Part shown: positions 1 to 8,631 of the stretch, piece by piece
Layout: each line of letters starts with the position of its first letter
Position numbering within the stretch: position 1 is the stretch's first letter
Assembly (NCBI RefSeq): GCF_000172155.1
Contig: NZ_ABIZ01000001.1
Coordinates: 248,001-312,000, forward strand
Direction: 5' to 3'
DNA: 64,000 nt
Origin: Verrucomicrobium spinosum DSM 4136 = JCM 18804
GTDB lineage: Bacteria; Verrucomicrobiota; Verrucomicrobiia; Verrucomicrobiales; Verrucomicrobiaceae
Translations under genes and position numbers: made by a program
Notes under the pieces: model-generated
The model's input: only the letters and a program-made list of their open reading frames with translations
Told to the model about the DNA's origin: nothing
Databases searched by the model: none

Positions 1-1476
1 CAGCAGTGGGTCCACTCCCAGGCACTTGCGATGACCTTGAATTCAGGTGATGGAATCGTGCGCCTCATCTCGCCTCACGAGATTGTCTTCCGCCCGCCTA
101 CGTTCACGGAGTCTGTCACGGCGATGATCATGCCAGACGGGGAATTGCATGTGGATGGCAAACTTTTTTGGCCCTCTGGCGGCCCGTTGAAGGTTGGCAG
201 CGGGGCATCGCAATCGGGCACCGCAACACCTGACGGACCAGCCACGGGTACAGGTAAAGGTGCGCAGACGCAGACATCGGCCCCAGTCCCCGCGCCCGAG
301 GCCCGGGCGCGCAAGGAGATCGTGCGCAGAATCAATGGCGGAATCATCAAGGAGGTCCAGACGCATAAAGACGCCGAGCACTATGTGGCCACGCTTTACT
401 GGATGCCTGATGGGGGCGTGCCGGTGGTGATCGATCGCTCTGAACGAAGCCTCAAGTTTGATCCGCACTGGACCTTGCGAGCGGGCTACTTTGAGGGAAA
501 CCGGATCGCGCTGTGGAGAACCAAGGCCACAGGCATGACGGAGTATTGGGGGTTCACTGAGAAAGAGGGAAGGTGGCAGCTGACCGACCGTGCCTTTTTG
601 GGCACCACTTCCGGAGAGGGTTTTGACAATGCACAATTTACCTCGGTTCGCAGGCTTGAATTTCTAAATGGCAACAAGGTATCCGTGCGGTTTGAGATTA
701 CGGAGCAACCGCGCAGTGGGGATGCCGTTTACCGCAAGGTGATTCGCAATGGGGTGGAGTGGGCAGCCCCGGGGACTTTCGTGGGTACAGAAACGGAGGA
801 ATCGCTGGCCGCTCTCGCAGCGAAGTCCAGCCCCCATGGCGAGCTGCTGCTGATTATCAAAGGGGGAATGATCGTCCAAACGCGGGAACCGAAAGGCGGT
901 GACCGGTATGTTACCACGCTCTATTGGCAGGTCGATGGAGGGGATCGGGTCGTCGTCGATCAATCGGAGCAGAGTGCGAATGAAGAAATGCGATGGACGC
1001 TGGACGCTGGCTACTTTGACGGGGAAAACATTGCGCTCTGGAGGGGCAACGCTGGCGGCATGACGGAGTACTGGTGTTACACCAAACAAAAGGACTCGAA
1101 GTGGAAGCTGACCAAGCGGGCCCAGTTGGGCTCGTTCGCGGGAACGGGCATTGATGATGCGCGATTCAACTCCCTGAGGGCCATTGAACTCCTGAAGGGA
1201 GATGTGGTGAAGGTGAGGTTCGCGGTGACGGATACTCCGAGGGGTGGAGATCCCGTCTATCGCAAAGTGCTTCGTAACGGCGTGGAGTGGGCACCCAAAG
1301 GATCCGCGATCGGCACGGAGCTTCAGGATCTGGCTGAGGTGCAGAAGCGAAAGACAGGAATGGTGCCCTCTGATCAGCATCAACCCAATAACCGGTCACG
1401 CCTCCCTTGGGTGGCTGGGGGAGTGGTGGTGCTGCTGGGTGTGGGATGGTTGCTGTGGAAGGTCGTTAGGAGGTAA
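1..1476 (+). CDS. Duplicated-domain protein with C-terminal membrane anchor (5' partial)
   Basis: The frame is open to the window edge, so the gene may begin upstream; the first ATG in view is at 31. Numbered from that ATG, a low-complexity Gly/Thr/Pro linker (about 55-93) is followed by two related domains of roughly 160 residues (about 95-255 and 270-430). Both copies carry the motifs GMTEYW and YRKV-RNGVEWA. A single membrane segment (about 460-478, VAGGVVVLLGVGWLLW) ends in KVVRR, so the repeats probably face one side of a membrane with a very short tail on the other. No enzyme motif or known family was recognised. The internal duplication is seen directly; location and role are inference. 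Confidence 0.75.
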   Translation, partial: QQWVHSQALAMTLNSGDGIVRLISPHEIVFRPPTFTESVTAMIMPDGELHVDGKLFWPSGGPLKVGSGASQSGTATPDGPATGTGKGAQTQTSAPVPAPEARARKEIVRRINGGIIKEVQTHKDAEHYVATLYWMPDGGVPVVIDRSERSLKFDPHWTLRAGYFEGNRIALWRTKATGMTEYWGFTEKEGRWQLTDRAFLGTTSGEGFDNAQFTSVRRLEFLNGNKVSVRFEITEQPRSGDAVYRKVIRNGVEWAAPGTFVGTETEESLAALAAKSSPHGELLLIIKGGMIVQTREPKGGDRYVTTLYWQVDGGDRVVVDQSEQSANEEMRWTLDAGYFDGENIALWRGNAGGMTEYWCYTKQKDSKWKLTKRAQLGSFAGTGIDDARFNSLRAIELLKGDVVKVRFAVTDTPRGGDPVYRKVLRNGVEWAPKGSAIGTELQDLAEVQKRKTGMVPSDQHQPNNRSRLPWVAGGVVVLLGVGWLLWKVVRR

Positions 1477-1516
1477 GGGGGCGGGTTCTTGGTTCTTTTG
1501 TTGCGCGTCATGTCAT

Positions 1517-1738
1517 GAACCCGGAGGGTTCGCCATGCGTAGCCATGGGTCGGCCGAGTAGAGCGAGGACTACCCATGGCGGACAGAGTCTGCGTGGTGG
1601 GTTGGCGGGAATGGCGTCAGGGGGGTGCCATGCGATGGGCCTACCGCTTCGCGGTAGATCGGCAGGCGGGTGTGTCCAGTGGTAGCCCTCGCTATGCTCG
1701 GTCAACCACTGGCTATTCATGGTGAACCCTCCGGGTTC
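1517..1738. repeat. Long imperfect palindrome with hairpin tips (element A)
   Basis: The ends are inverted copies of one another: each tip is a self-complementary GAACCC-GGGTTC hairpin, followed by CCATG and TAGCCA boxes, about 33 nt per arm with few mismatches. Inside is another small hairpin, CTACCGC-TTC-GCGGTAG (about 1641-1657). A close relative lies at 56857-57124. The rest of the 1477-2118 gap (1739-2118) shows no gene I can support. Confidence 0.7.
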
Positions 1739-2118
1739 GGAAAATGCGGAATGCGAAATGGGGAGTGCTTGGTTTTTGATTGAGAGGTCCGCATAGCGCA
1801 GCGTACTGTTGCTGGCATCCAGTGGCTTGCGATTTTGACCGCCCTGCTCTTCGCCTGTGCTGAGTGTGTGGCCAAAGATATTGTCGAGAAAAAGCTGTCG
1901 TCTGATTCCCAACTGGTGCTGCGGTAAGATGAGACGAATGCCAAAACCTCGTACACGTTGCAGATTGTCCGGTGGTCGTGTATCCAAGAATACTGACAAG
2001 GGGGGGGCTCCCTTTTGAGCGCCGTTGTTTCAGCAGGGTGCTTGTCCGGCCGAAATCCTGGACATGACTTGCGGAGGTTGAACCTTGTCTTTCGGCTCCT
2101 GCCTGACTATGGATCACG

Positions 2119-2625
2119 ATGGAATCGGTCCTCCCTCAAGTCATCATCCACACCGACGGCGGCTGCCTTGGCAACCCCGGCGTGGGTGGATGGGCGGCGG
2201 TTCTGGAGTCGTGCGGACGTCGCAAGGAGATCAGCGGGGGTGAGCCAGCCACGACGAACAATCGGATGGAGCTGCGCGCGGCCATCGAGGCGCTCTCCCA
2301 CCTGAAAAAAACCTGCGCTGTGGAGATGCACACGGACTCCCAATACGTCCGCAACGGCATCACCAAATGGCTGGCGGGGTGGAAGAAAAACGGATGGAAA
2401 ACGGCCAGCAAGCAGCGCGTGAAGAATGAAGATCTCTGGAGCACACTCGATGCCGCGGCACAACGGCACCAAGTGAGCTGGCACTGGGTCAAGGGGCATG
2501 CCGGGCATGATGACAACGAACGCTGTGACCAGCTCTGTGGGGAGGCGATGGAGGCGGTCAAGAAACAGCACACCCGCCAGCAACTTGCTGCTGCGCTGGT
2601 GGCTTTTAAAGACACCGGGAGGTGA
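2119..2625 (+). CDS. rnhA: Ribonuclease HI
   Basis: Cytosolic endonuclease that cleaves the RNA strand of RNA-DNA hybrids. The 168-residue length fits the family. The catalytic carboxylates are all visible: D13 in HTDGG, E51 in RMELRA, D73 in TDSQY and D137 in NERCDQL, with the helper H127 in VKGHAGH. These match E. coli D10, E48, D70, D134 and H124 with a constant offset of three. The basic-protrusion segment ([16 protein letters not shown]) is present, so this is a bacterial type with full substrate grip. The stop overlaps the next gene's possible GTG start and lies two bases before its ATG. Confidence 0.97.
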   Translation: MESVLPQVIIHTDGGCLGNPGVGGWAAVLESCGRRKEISGGEPATTNNRMELRAAIEALSHLKKTCAVEMHTDSQYVRNGITKWLAGWKKNGWKTASKQRVKNEDLWSTLDAAAQRHQVSWHWVKGHAGHDDNERCDQLCGEAMEAVKKQHTRQQLAAALVAFKDTGR

Positions 2626-2627
2626 CC

Positions 2628-3251
2628 ATGAGCACGACGAGATTCCCGATGAAGCTTCGCGACATCCGGTCCGCGGGTCGGACGTTCTGGCATCTCGGCA
2701 TCCTGTTGTTGTGGGCGCTCATCATTGGCCTGGATCTGCTTCACGTCCGGTTTCCGTCGGATGAGATGAGCTCGCTGCGAGATGGCCCGGAAGCGAACAA
2801 GCTTCACAGTATCAAACAAGCGCTGGAACAGGCGGCGTCCATCTACCGCACTCGCGACATGAGTGTCCCGACAGATCGGGTGATCGGGATCTGGCCGGAT
2901 TTCGACGCGACCAAGCTCGGTGGGAAGCCAATCTTTTCAGGTGCAGATCCCCAGTCGATAACGGACCCCCAAATCAGGGCTGCTTACGTGCAGGCACTGG
3001 TGGATCATGAGAAGCTCTTGAGCCGGCTGCCCATCGAGCTGCACAAGCTTCAAGAAGGGGACCATTGCGCGAGCGGGGCATTGCGGATCTTCCAAACTTC
3101 CTCGGACCCTGCGAGTTTGATGAAAGCTGTCGCGAATCAAATCGAATCCATGCCGGAGGCTACCTGGATCAAGGAGCGCTTGAGCAAGGTCATGTTTCTC
3201 GGAAGCCCCTCCAAGAAGCCATCAGCGTCTGCTTCAGACACAAAAGGGTAG
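2628..3251 (+). CDS. Membrane-anchored hypothetical protein
   Basis: About 207 residues from the ATG at 2628; a GTG at 2622 is an alternative start overlapping the rnhA stop. A basic N-terminus is followed by one hydrophobic segment (about 17-40, HLGILLLWALIIGLDLL), suggesting an N-in anchor with a soluble domain outside. The soluble part is mixed helical, with an Ala/Ser-rich tail ending KKPSASASDTKG. No family was recognised. It is probably co-transcribed with rnhA, but nothing links their functions. Confidence 0.7.
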   Translation: MSTTRFPMKLRDIRSAGRTFWHLGILLLWALIIGLDLLHVRFPSDEMSSLRDGPEANKLHSIKQALEQAASIYRTRDMSVPTDRVIGIWPDFDATKLGGKPIFSGADPQSITDPQIRAAYVQALVDHEKLLSRLPIELHKLQEGDHCASGALRIFQTSSDPASLMKAVANQIESMPEATWIKERLSKVMFLGSPSKKPSASASDTKG

Positions 3252-3254
3252 AAG

Positions 3255-3751
3255 ATGAAAACGCCGCGCACTCGAGCTTTGCTCTGGGCTGGAACAATCA
3301 CCGTCGGAGGCGCGGCAGAACCGGCGGCGTGCCAGGGGTGCTCTATGATTTCAAGCAGGATCGCAAAGGGAAACCGCAGCCCTACAACGCCAACGGATAC
3401 TTCCAGCTCGTGAAGGCGTTCGCGGACAAGAAGTTTGGAGCCTCGGAGATGAAAGGTTATTTCCAAGCTCCGCAGCAGATGAACTTCACCTTCCTGGCCG
3501 TGCCCTTGCTGGCGGCAGAGGAGGGGCCCAAGGCCTTCGCCGTGGAGAAGGACGTGCAGCCCCGCGGCTGGCTGGTGCACTACACCGGCATGGTGACCCC
3601 GCCGGAGAACGGGGAGTGGCGCTTCGTCGGTTACTTTGATGATCTGCTGGCCGTGTACATCAACGGTGAGCCGGGTGATGGCTTCTCGCCCTCATGGTTG
3701 ACGCCGGTCAGGCCGGGCATGGAGTGCAAGCATACGGTAGTACGAAAGTAA
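3255..3751 (+). pseudogene. Frameshifted PA14-like exported protein remnant
   Basis: An ATG at 3255, three bases after the preceding stop, opens a signal-peptide-like sequence (MKTPRTRALLWAG...). That frame soon loses coding character. The adjacent frame, from about 3330, then reads GVPGVLYDFKQ and later WLVHYTGMVTPPENGEWRF and FDDLLAVYINGE, which resembles the PA14-like domains that Verrucomicrobia use in secreted proteins. It breaks off at 3751 after an atypical end. Joining the two frames needs one frameshift near 3320-3335, and the usual C-terminal strands are missing. I read this as a decayed gene; a sequencing error at the shift is the alternative. Nothing convincing was seen in 3752-3958. 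Confidence 0.5.
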
Positions 3752-3958
3752 CCACGGCGGAGCCAAAGACCCCGTGACCCTCAAGGATACGTTGGCAAAC
3801 CCAGGGCCCCTCGACAAACACTTGCCGCACGCAGCGCCACCAATTTTGGGGTGCTCAGGGTCTTCGGGGACGGTGCGTGATTGTGTGAAAGTTCCGCCCC
3901 TGCCTCCGCCGTAATGCAAGCCGTGGTCCTATTGCAGCAATGGCTCTTGATCGAGGGG

Positions 3959-4678
3959 ATGAAACTGGCGCGCAGCGCCCTCTTCCTGGGGCTGTGCGTC
4001 ACGGTGACAGCACGCGGGGCCGAGACAGCACGCGGGGCCTCATCTCCGGATGACAATGGGGGAATGCCGCAGCCTCTGAAACAGGAGCTCTTCGAGGGCC
4101 TTCTCGCGAATCCGCCTTTCACCCGCTCCTTGGGGTTGTCAGATACGTTGATTCTCACCGGGGTTGCCCGCTTCGACAGCGAGGTGTTTGCCACCCTCCT
4201 GGACACGAAGACCATGGAATCCCAAGTCGTCTCGCAGAAGCCCAATCGGGAAGGCTGGCAACTTATTGGCATCGGCGGCGATCCCGCCCTGATGCACACC
4301 TGGTCGGCCAAGATCCAGATCAAGGGGGGCGAGGTCGCGGTGATCCGCTATGGGAAGCCGCCACCCAAGCCCAAACGGCCTATCGGCGGTGGAGGAGGGT
4401 TTGGTGGCGGCCCGGGTGGATCCCCGGCTCCGCTGAGTCCGTCTGAGCAGGCGGAGGCCAAGCAAGCCGCCGTAAACTATCGCGAAGGTTTCTCCTCGGA
4501 CGGGTATCCGCGTCAGCCACCGCCCGAGATGGTGGAGAAGCTCTCCCGCATGAGCGTGGAGCAGCGCGAGGCGATCAACCGCGAGATGATCGGCATCCGC
4601 AATCGCGGTATGAGCATGGAGGAGCGTCGTCGCATCTACGAGGACATGGTGAACCGGACGAGCCGCGGTGGACGGTGA
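3959..4678 (+). CDS. Exported hypothetical protein with Gly/Pro-rich linker
   Basis: The frame is open from 3881, but the ATG at 3959 gives a normal signal peptide (MKLARSALFLGLCVTVTARG) and a 239-residue product. About 120 residues of mixed composition follow, then a flexible stretch (PKPKRPIGGGGGFGGG) and a charged helical C-terminus rich in Arg, Glu and Met (MSMEERRRIYEDMVNR). No enzyme motif was recognised. A periplasmic or surface location is inferred from the signal peptide only. Confidence 0.65.
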   Translation: MKLARSALFLGLCVTVTARGAETARGASSPDDNGGMPQPLKQELFEGLLANPPFTRSLGLSDTLILTGVARFDSEVFATLLDTKTMESQVVSQKPNREGWQLIGIGGDPALMHTWSAKIQIKGGEVAVIRYGKPPPKPKRPIGGGGGFGGGPGGSPAPLSPSEQAEAKQAAVNYREGFSSDGYPRQPPPEMVEKLSRMSVEQREAINREMIGIRNRGMSMEERRRIYEDMVNRTSRGGR

Positions 4679-4879
4679 ACTGATGCAAAGGATGAAGGAT
4701 TGACGCCCGTGAGACGTTCATGAGGGGCGCGCCGTTCAGGTGCGCCTGATTCCCCGGCCGCCTCTGACCACCACCCCTGCTACCCCGGGAGACTGTCGTT
4801 CGTCCCATCCTTCCGCCGGTCAACACCCCACCACCACCCACTGTTGTACCGGAAGGCTTGTGCTTATGCCTCCGTTCAC

Positions 4880-6943
4880 ATGAAAACCTCTCTACTGACT
4901 CTTTTGGCGACGGTCTGCTCCGTTGCTGCCGCCGCCCCCTCTGAAAGACCCAACGTCGTGGTCATGCTGGTCGATGACATGGGCTGGTCGGACATTGGCT
5001 GCTATGGCGGCGAGCTGAAGACACCAAACCTGGACGCTCTGGCCAAGGGAGGGGTGCGTTTCACCCAGTTCTACAATGCGGCACGCTGCTGCCCCACGCG
5101 CGCCTCCCTCCTCACCGGGCTGTATCCGCACCAGGCAGGTGTGGGCCACATGACCGATGAACGGCGCGATGAGAAGGGCAACGCTCTCCCAGGATATTCA
5201 GGCCGGCTCAATGACACCTCCGTCACCATTGCCGAGGTGTTGGGCCAGGCGGGCTACTTCACCGCCATGACGGGCAAATGGCATGTGGGCCAGAACTTGG
5301 GAGTGGTGCCAGACAAGCGCGGATTCCAGCGCACTCTGACGGCCGCCGCCGGTGGCTTCTACTTCCCCGAGGCCAAGAACGCGCGCCTTTTCTACAATGG
5401 CGAGGAGGTTGCCAAAGACAAAGAGGGCGGGCCAGTGTCCAAAGAATGGTACTCCAGCGATCTGTGGGCAGACTTTGGTCTGAAGTTCGTGGATGAGGCG
5501 CTCGCCGCGAAGAAGCCGTTTTTCCTCTACACCGCCTTCAATGCCCCGCACTTCCCGTTGCAGGCTCCGGAGGAGGACATCGCCCGCTGGCGTGGCAAGT
5601 TCAAGGCAGGCTGGGACAAGCTGCGTGAGGAGCGCTATCGTCGCCAGATCGCCGCTGGGCTCATCGATGAGAAGTGGCCGCTCTCTCCCTGCCCCGCAGA
5701 GGTGCCTGCGTGGGAAAGCCTCACGCCGGAGCAGCAGGACCGCTATGACCACCTCATGGCCATTTATGCCGCCGTCATCGAGCGCATGGACCGCGCGGTG
5801 GGGCAACTGGTGGATGGGCTGAAACAGCGCGGCCAGCTCGACAACACGCTCATCCTCTTCCTGAGCGACAACGGCGGCAATGCGGAGGCTGGTGTGCCGG
5901 GGCGCTCCAACGGAAAGAATCTGGGCAGTGCGGACTCTGACGTCTTCATCGGCCAGTGCTGGGCCACGCTCAACAACACCCCGTTTGTGCGCTACAAGCA
6001 CTACACGGACGAGGGCGGCATCTCCACACCGCTGATCGCCCATTGGCCGGGTGGCATCCCTGCGGCACGCCGTGGCGTCCTGGAAAAGCAACCCGGCCAC
6101 TTGATCGACATTCTCGCGACGGCGGTGGATGCCTCCGGCGCGGAGTACCCGAAGGAATTCAACGGCAAAGCCATCACCCCCAAAGCGGGCATCAGTCTGC
6201 TTCCGGCGCTGAAAGGCGAATCCCTGGCCCGCAGCCAGCCGATCTTTTGGGAGCATGAGGGTAATCGTGCGGTGCGTGACGGTGATCTCAAGCTCGTCGC
6301 TCTGGAGAATCAGCCCTGGCGTCTCTATGATCTGGCGGCAGATCGCAGTGAGCAAAACGACCTCGCGGCCGCACGGCCCGACGTGGTGAAGGCCCTTGCG
6401 GACAAGTGGCAAACCTGGGCGGCAAGCTCGAATGTGCTTCCGTTGGGAGGGTGGCGGGCTGGCCCGCGAAAGAAGGGGCCCAACCGTTTCACCCTGAAGA
6501 GCGGTGACCACCTCGATGGTGAGAAGGCCCCGGGCGTGGCGGGCAGAGGGTTCACCCTCACCGCGAAGTTTGAGGCGACAGATGGCGACAGTGAGGGCGT
6601 CCTCGTCGCTCATGGCGGCACGGCCCACGGATACTCTCTCTCCTTCCAGCAGGGCAAGTTGACGTTCGCGGTGCGCCGTGATGGCAAAATCACCCAGGTG
6701 GGCGTGCCGGAAGCCGTCAAAGGACCGCAGACCGCCGTCGCCACCTTGGGAGCGGATGGAGCGATTTCGCTCTCGGTCGGCGGGAGTGTGGCCACTGCGA
6801 AAGCAGAGGGCGTCATCGCGGCCAATCCCAAGGACGGTCTCGATGTTGGCAATGACCTCGGTGCCCCTGTGGGGCCCTATGCGAAGGCGGCTCCCTTCAA
6901 GGGCAAGATCGACTCCGTAGAGATTGTGATTTCCAGGAACTGA
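4880..6943 (+). CDS. Exported sulfatase (arylsulfatase family) with C-terminal lectin-like domain
   Basis: The ATG at 4880 gives a signal peptide (MKTSLLTLLATVCSVAAAAP) and 687 residues. The sulfatase core is clear: metal-binding VDDMGW (D32, D33), then the formylglycine signature C70-C-P-T-R in NAARCCPTRASLLTG, and the later GKWHVG and LSDNGG motifs. C70 would be converted to formylglycine, and the enzyme would remove sulfate from sulfated polysaccharide or other sulfate esters outside the cytoplasm. The last ~140 residues form a separate beta-rich domain (GRGFTLTAKFEA... KGKIDSVEIVI) resembling concanavalin/LamG-like modules, a likely glycan-binding part. Substrate cannot be read from sequence. 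It heads a co-directional set of three exported proteins. Confidence 0.93.
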   Translation: MKTSLLTLLATVCSVAAAAPSERPNVVVMLVDDMGWSDIGCYGGELKTPNLDALAKGGVRFTQFYNAARCCPTRASLLTGLYPHQAGVGHMTDERRDEKGNALPGYSGRLNDTSVTIAEVLGQAGYFTAMTGKWHVGQNLGVVPDKRGFQRTLTAAAGGFYFPEAKNARLFYNGEEVAKDKEGGPVSKEWYSSDLWADFGLKFVDEALAAKKPFFLYTAFNAPHFPLQAPEEDIARWRGKFKAGWDKLREERYRRQIAAGLIDEKWPLSPCPAEVPAWESLTPEQQDRYDHLMAIYAAVIERMDRAVGQLVDGLKQRGQLDNTLILFLSDNGGNAEAGVPGRSNGKNLGSADSDVFIGQCWATLNNTPFVRYKHYTDEGGISTPLIAHWPGGIPAARRGVLEKQPGHLIDILATAVDASGAEYPKEFNGKAITPKAGISLLPALKGESLARSQPIFWEHEGNRAVRDGDLKLVALENQPWRLYDLAADRSEQNDLAAARPDVVKALADKWQTWAASSNVLPLGGWRAGPRKKGPNRFTLKSGDHLDGEKAPGVAGRGFTLTAKFEATDGDSEGVLVAHGGTAHGYSLSFQQGKLTFAVRRDGKITQVGVPEAVKGPQTAVATLGADGAISLSVGGSVATAKAEGVIAANPKDGLDVGNDLGAPVGPYAKAAPFKGKIDSVEIVISRN

Positions 6944-7092
6944 CCGGCCACGGATTGGCGGGGGTCCGGGCAGTCTTCCCGCCGGTGCTCTGCAACGGGT
7001 GCCGGCGGTCCAGGGGCTTGGCTCCCCCGACATTTGTTGGGGGTAGAACATCTGGCGGAGGTTCGTAGGAGAAAGCGTCCCATTTTCCTGCC

Positions 7093-8469
7093 GTGTTTAC
7101 GAAATACCTCCTGCCGTCCTCCCTGCTGATCCTGTGGTGTGCTCCCTCAATCTCCGCTGCTCCTGACAGCCCAGATCCGGTCATTGTCTCAAGCCTGGCT
7201 GAGCTCTCCCAAAAGGCGGCCGAAAGCGGCCTGGGGGTGAAGATGACACCCGGGGTGTATCGCCTGGCGGACTACCTCCCTCTGGCGACCATGCGGGAGC
7301 GGGCCCAGCGGAAGGCATGGCAGTTCATCACCTTCAGCGGGAGCAACAACACCTTCGACCTCACCGGCGTGACCATTGAGCTGGACACGTCGTTGAGGGC
7401 GGCCCTCCGTTCACCCATTCACACCGATGAGTTCCTCATCAACGGCAGCAATGTGACTCTGAAGGGGCTGACGATCACCAGCGTGGGTGATGGCAAGGCG
7501 AATGGCGGGGCAGTGCTGGGCGTGGCAGGTCAGGGCACCACCCTGCGCGATTGCACCATTCACGTGCAGGGGTCAGCGCCGTACGGCTATGGCGATCTGT
7601 TCGGCAAAGGGGGGCTCAAGCACAGCGGGGTGCATATCACCGGCAGCCAGACCACCATCATCGGCTGCAGGATCTACTCGCGCTCCTTCGGCCACGGCTT
7701 CTACCTGCAGGAGGATTGCCATGACGTCCGCTTTGAGGACTGTCATGTGGAGGGGGTGATGCGATCAACTGACGAGATGCTGAAAGAGACGGACGGCCTC
7801 GCGGTGAAGCGCAACTTTCAGACCGTGATCAAAACGCATGCTGGAAACTACCAGATCCTTCCGGGTTATATGAAAGCACTGGGGGAGGACGCCTTTCGCA
7901 CCTATGGCCAGCACAGGAATCTGACGGTGAAGAACTGCACTGCAAAGAACATGCGTGGCGGGTTCGAGCTGCGCACCCAGACCGCGCCCCGGGTGGAGGG
8001 TTGCACAGCGCTGGGTTGCGAGCGTGGGTTTTGGGTGTCCACCGGAGCGACCCTCCTGCAATGCAAAGGCGATGTGCAATACGGGCCGCTGCTCTTCGTG
8101 GAAGGCGATGACGCCACAGTGGAAGTGAGCCTGGTGCCCTCGGACGACAGCAACATCAAGGTGCACCAGACGGCCGCCATCTACGGCCGCAGAAACAAGA
8201 TCACGATCACCTCCCTGGGCGATCCGGCGCTCCTCCCGCCCATCCTGCTTGGCTTTGCGCCTCCCGGCATGGGCACCGGCTTGTCTCCAGTCAGTGAGCG
8301 GGATGCGCGCGAAATCGTGCTGTGCAATGAGACTGCCCTGCCGGTGGTCATCGGATCGCGGGCGGCCAAGTGCGAGGTGGCCACGCGGGGACCGGTGTTG
8401 GAGAACAAGGGCAAGGACATCAAGATCACGAGCCTGAGAGAGATCCAGGCGGCTCCGGGAGAGCGGTGA
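7093..8469 (+). CDS. Exported right-handed beta-helix protein
   Basis: The GTG start at 7093 gives a signal peptide (FTKYLLPSSLLILWCAPSISA) and 458 residues. From about residue 100 on, the sequence is a run of short strand repeats with buried Asn and Val/Ile ladders (GSNVTLKGLTITSVGDGKANGG, TTLRDCTIHVQG, QTTIIGCRIYSR), typical of pectate-lyase-like parallel beta-helix folds. No specific lyase or hydrolase catalytic set was identified. Such folds bind or cut polysaccharides, which fits the neighbouring sulfatase, but the activity is unproven. Confidence 0.8.
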   Translation: MFTKYLLPSSLLILWCAPSISAAPDSPDPVIVSSLAELSQKAAESGLGVKMTPGVYRLADYLPLATMRERAQRKAWQFITFSGSNNTFDLTGVTIELDTSLRAALRSPIHTDEFLINGSNVTLKGLTITSVGDGKANGGAVLGVAGQGTTLRDCTIHVQGSAPYGYGDLFGKGGLKHSGVHITGSQTTIIGCRIYSRSFGHGFYLQEDCHDVRFEDCHVEGVMRSTDEMLKETDGLAVKRNFQTVIKTHAGNYQILPGYMKALGEDAFRTYGQHRNLTVKNCTAKNMRGGFELRTQTAPRVEGCTALGCERGFWVSTGATLLQCKGDVQYGPLLFVEGDDATVEVSLVPSDDSNIKVHQTAAIYGRRNKITITSLGDPALLPPILLGFAPPGMGTGLSPVSERDAREIVLCNETALPVVIGSRAAKCEVATRGPVLENKGKDIKITSLREIQAAPGER

Positions 8470-8631
8470 GCTTGCCGAGAAGCGGCGCAGAGGCCGGGGG
8501 CGCTGGGTGTCGGGCATTGTCACCTGATATTCGGCCAAAAAAGGAAGCGATTGAGCGCGTAGTCTCGAGTCGCCTTGTTTGTCAGGTGGTCCGGCAGTAT
8601 CATCCCGGCCCTTTTCCGCTCCCCCAGCCTC

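Noticed and set aside
1508-1999. 163-residue minus-strand frame across element A
   Set aside because: It simply translates the palindromic repeat; composition and motifs do not suggest a protein.
5198-7051. 617-residue open frame on the minus strand opposite the sulfatase
   Set aside because: It is a shadow of high-GC codon use; the plus-strand frame has full sulfatase motifs and a signal peptide, this one has none and odd composition.
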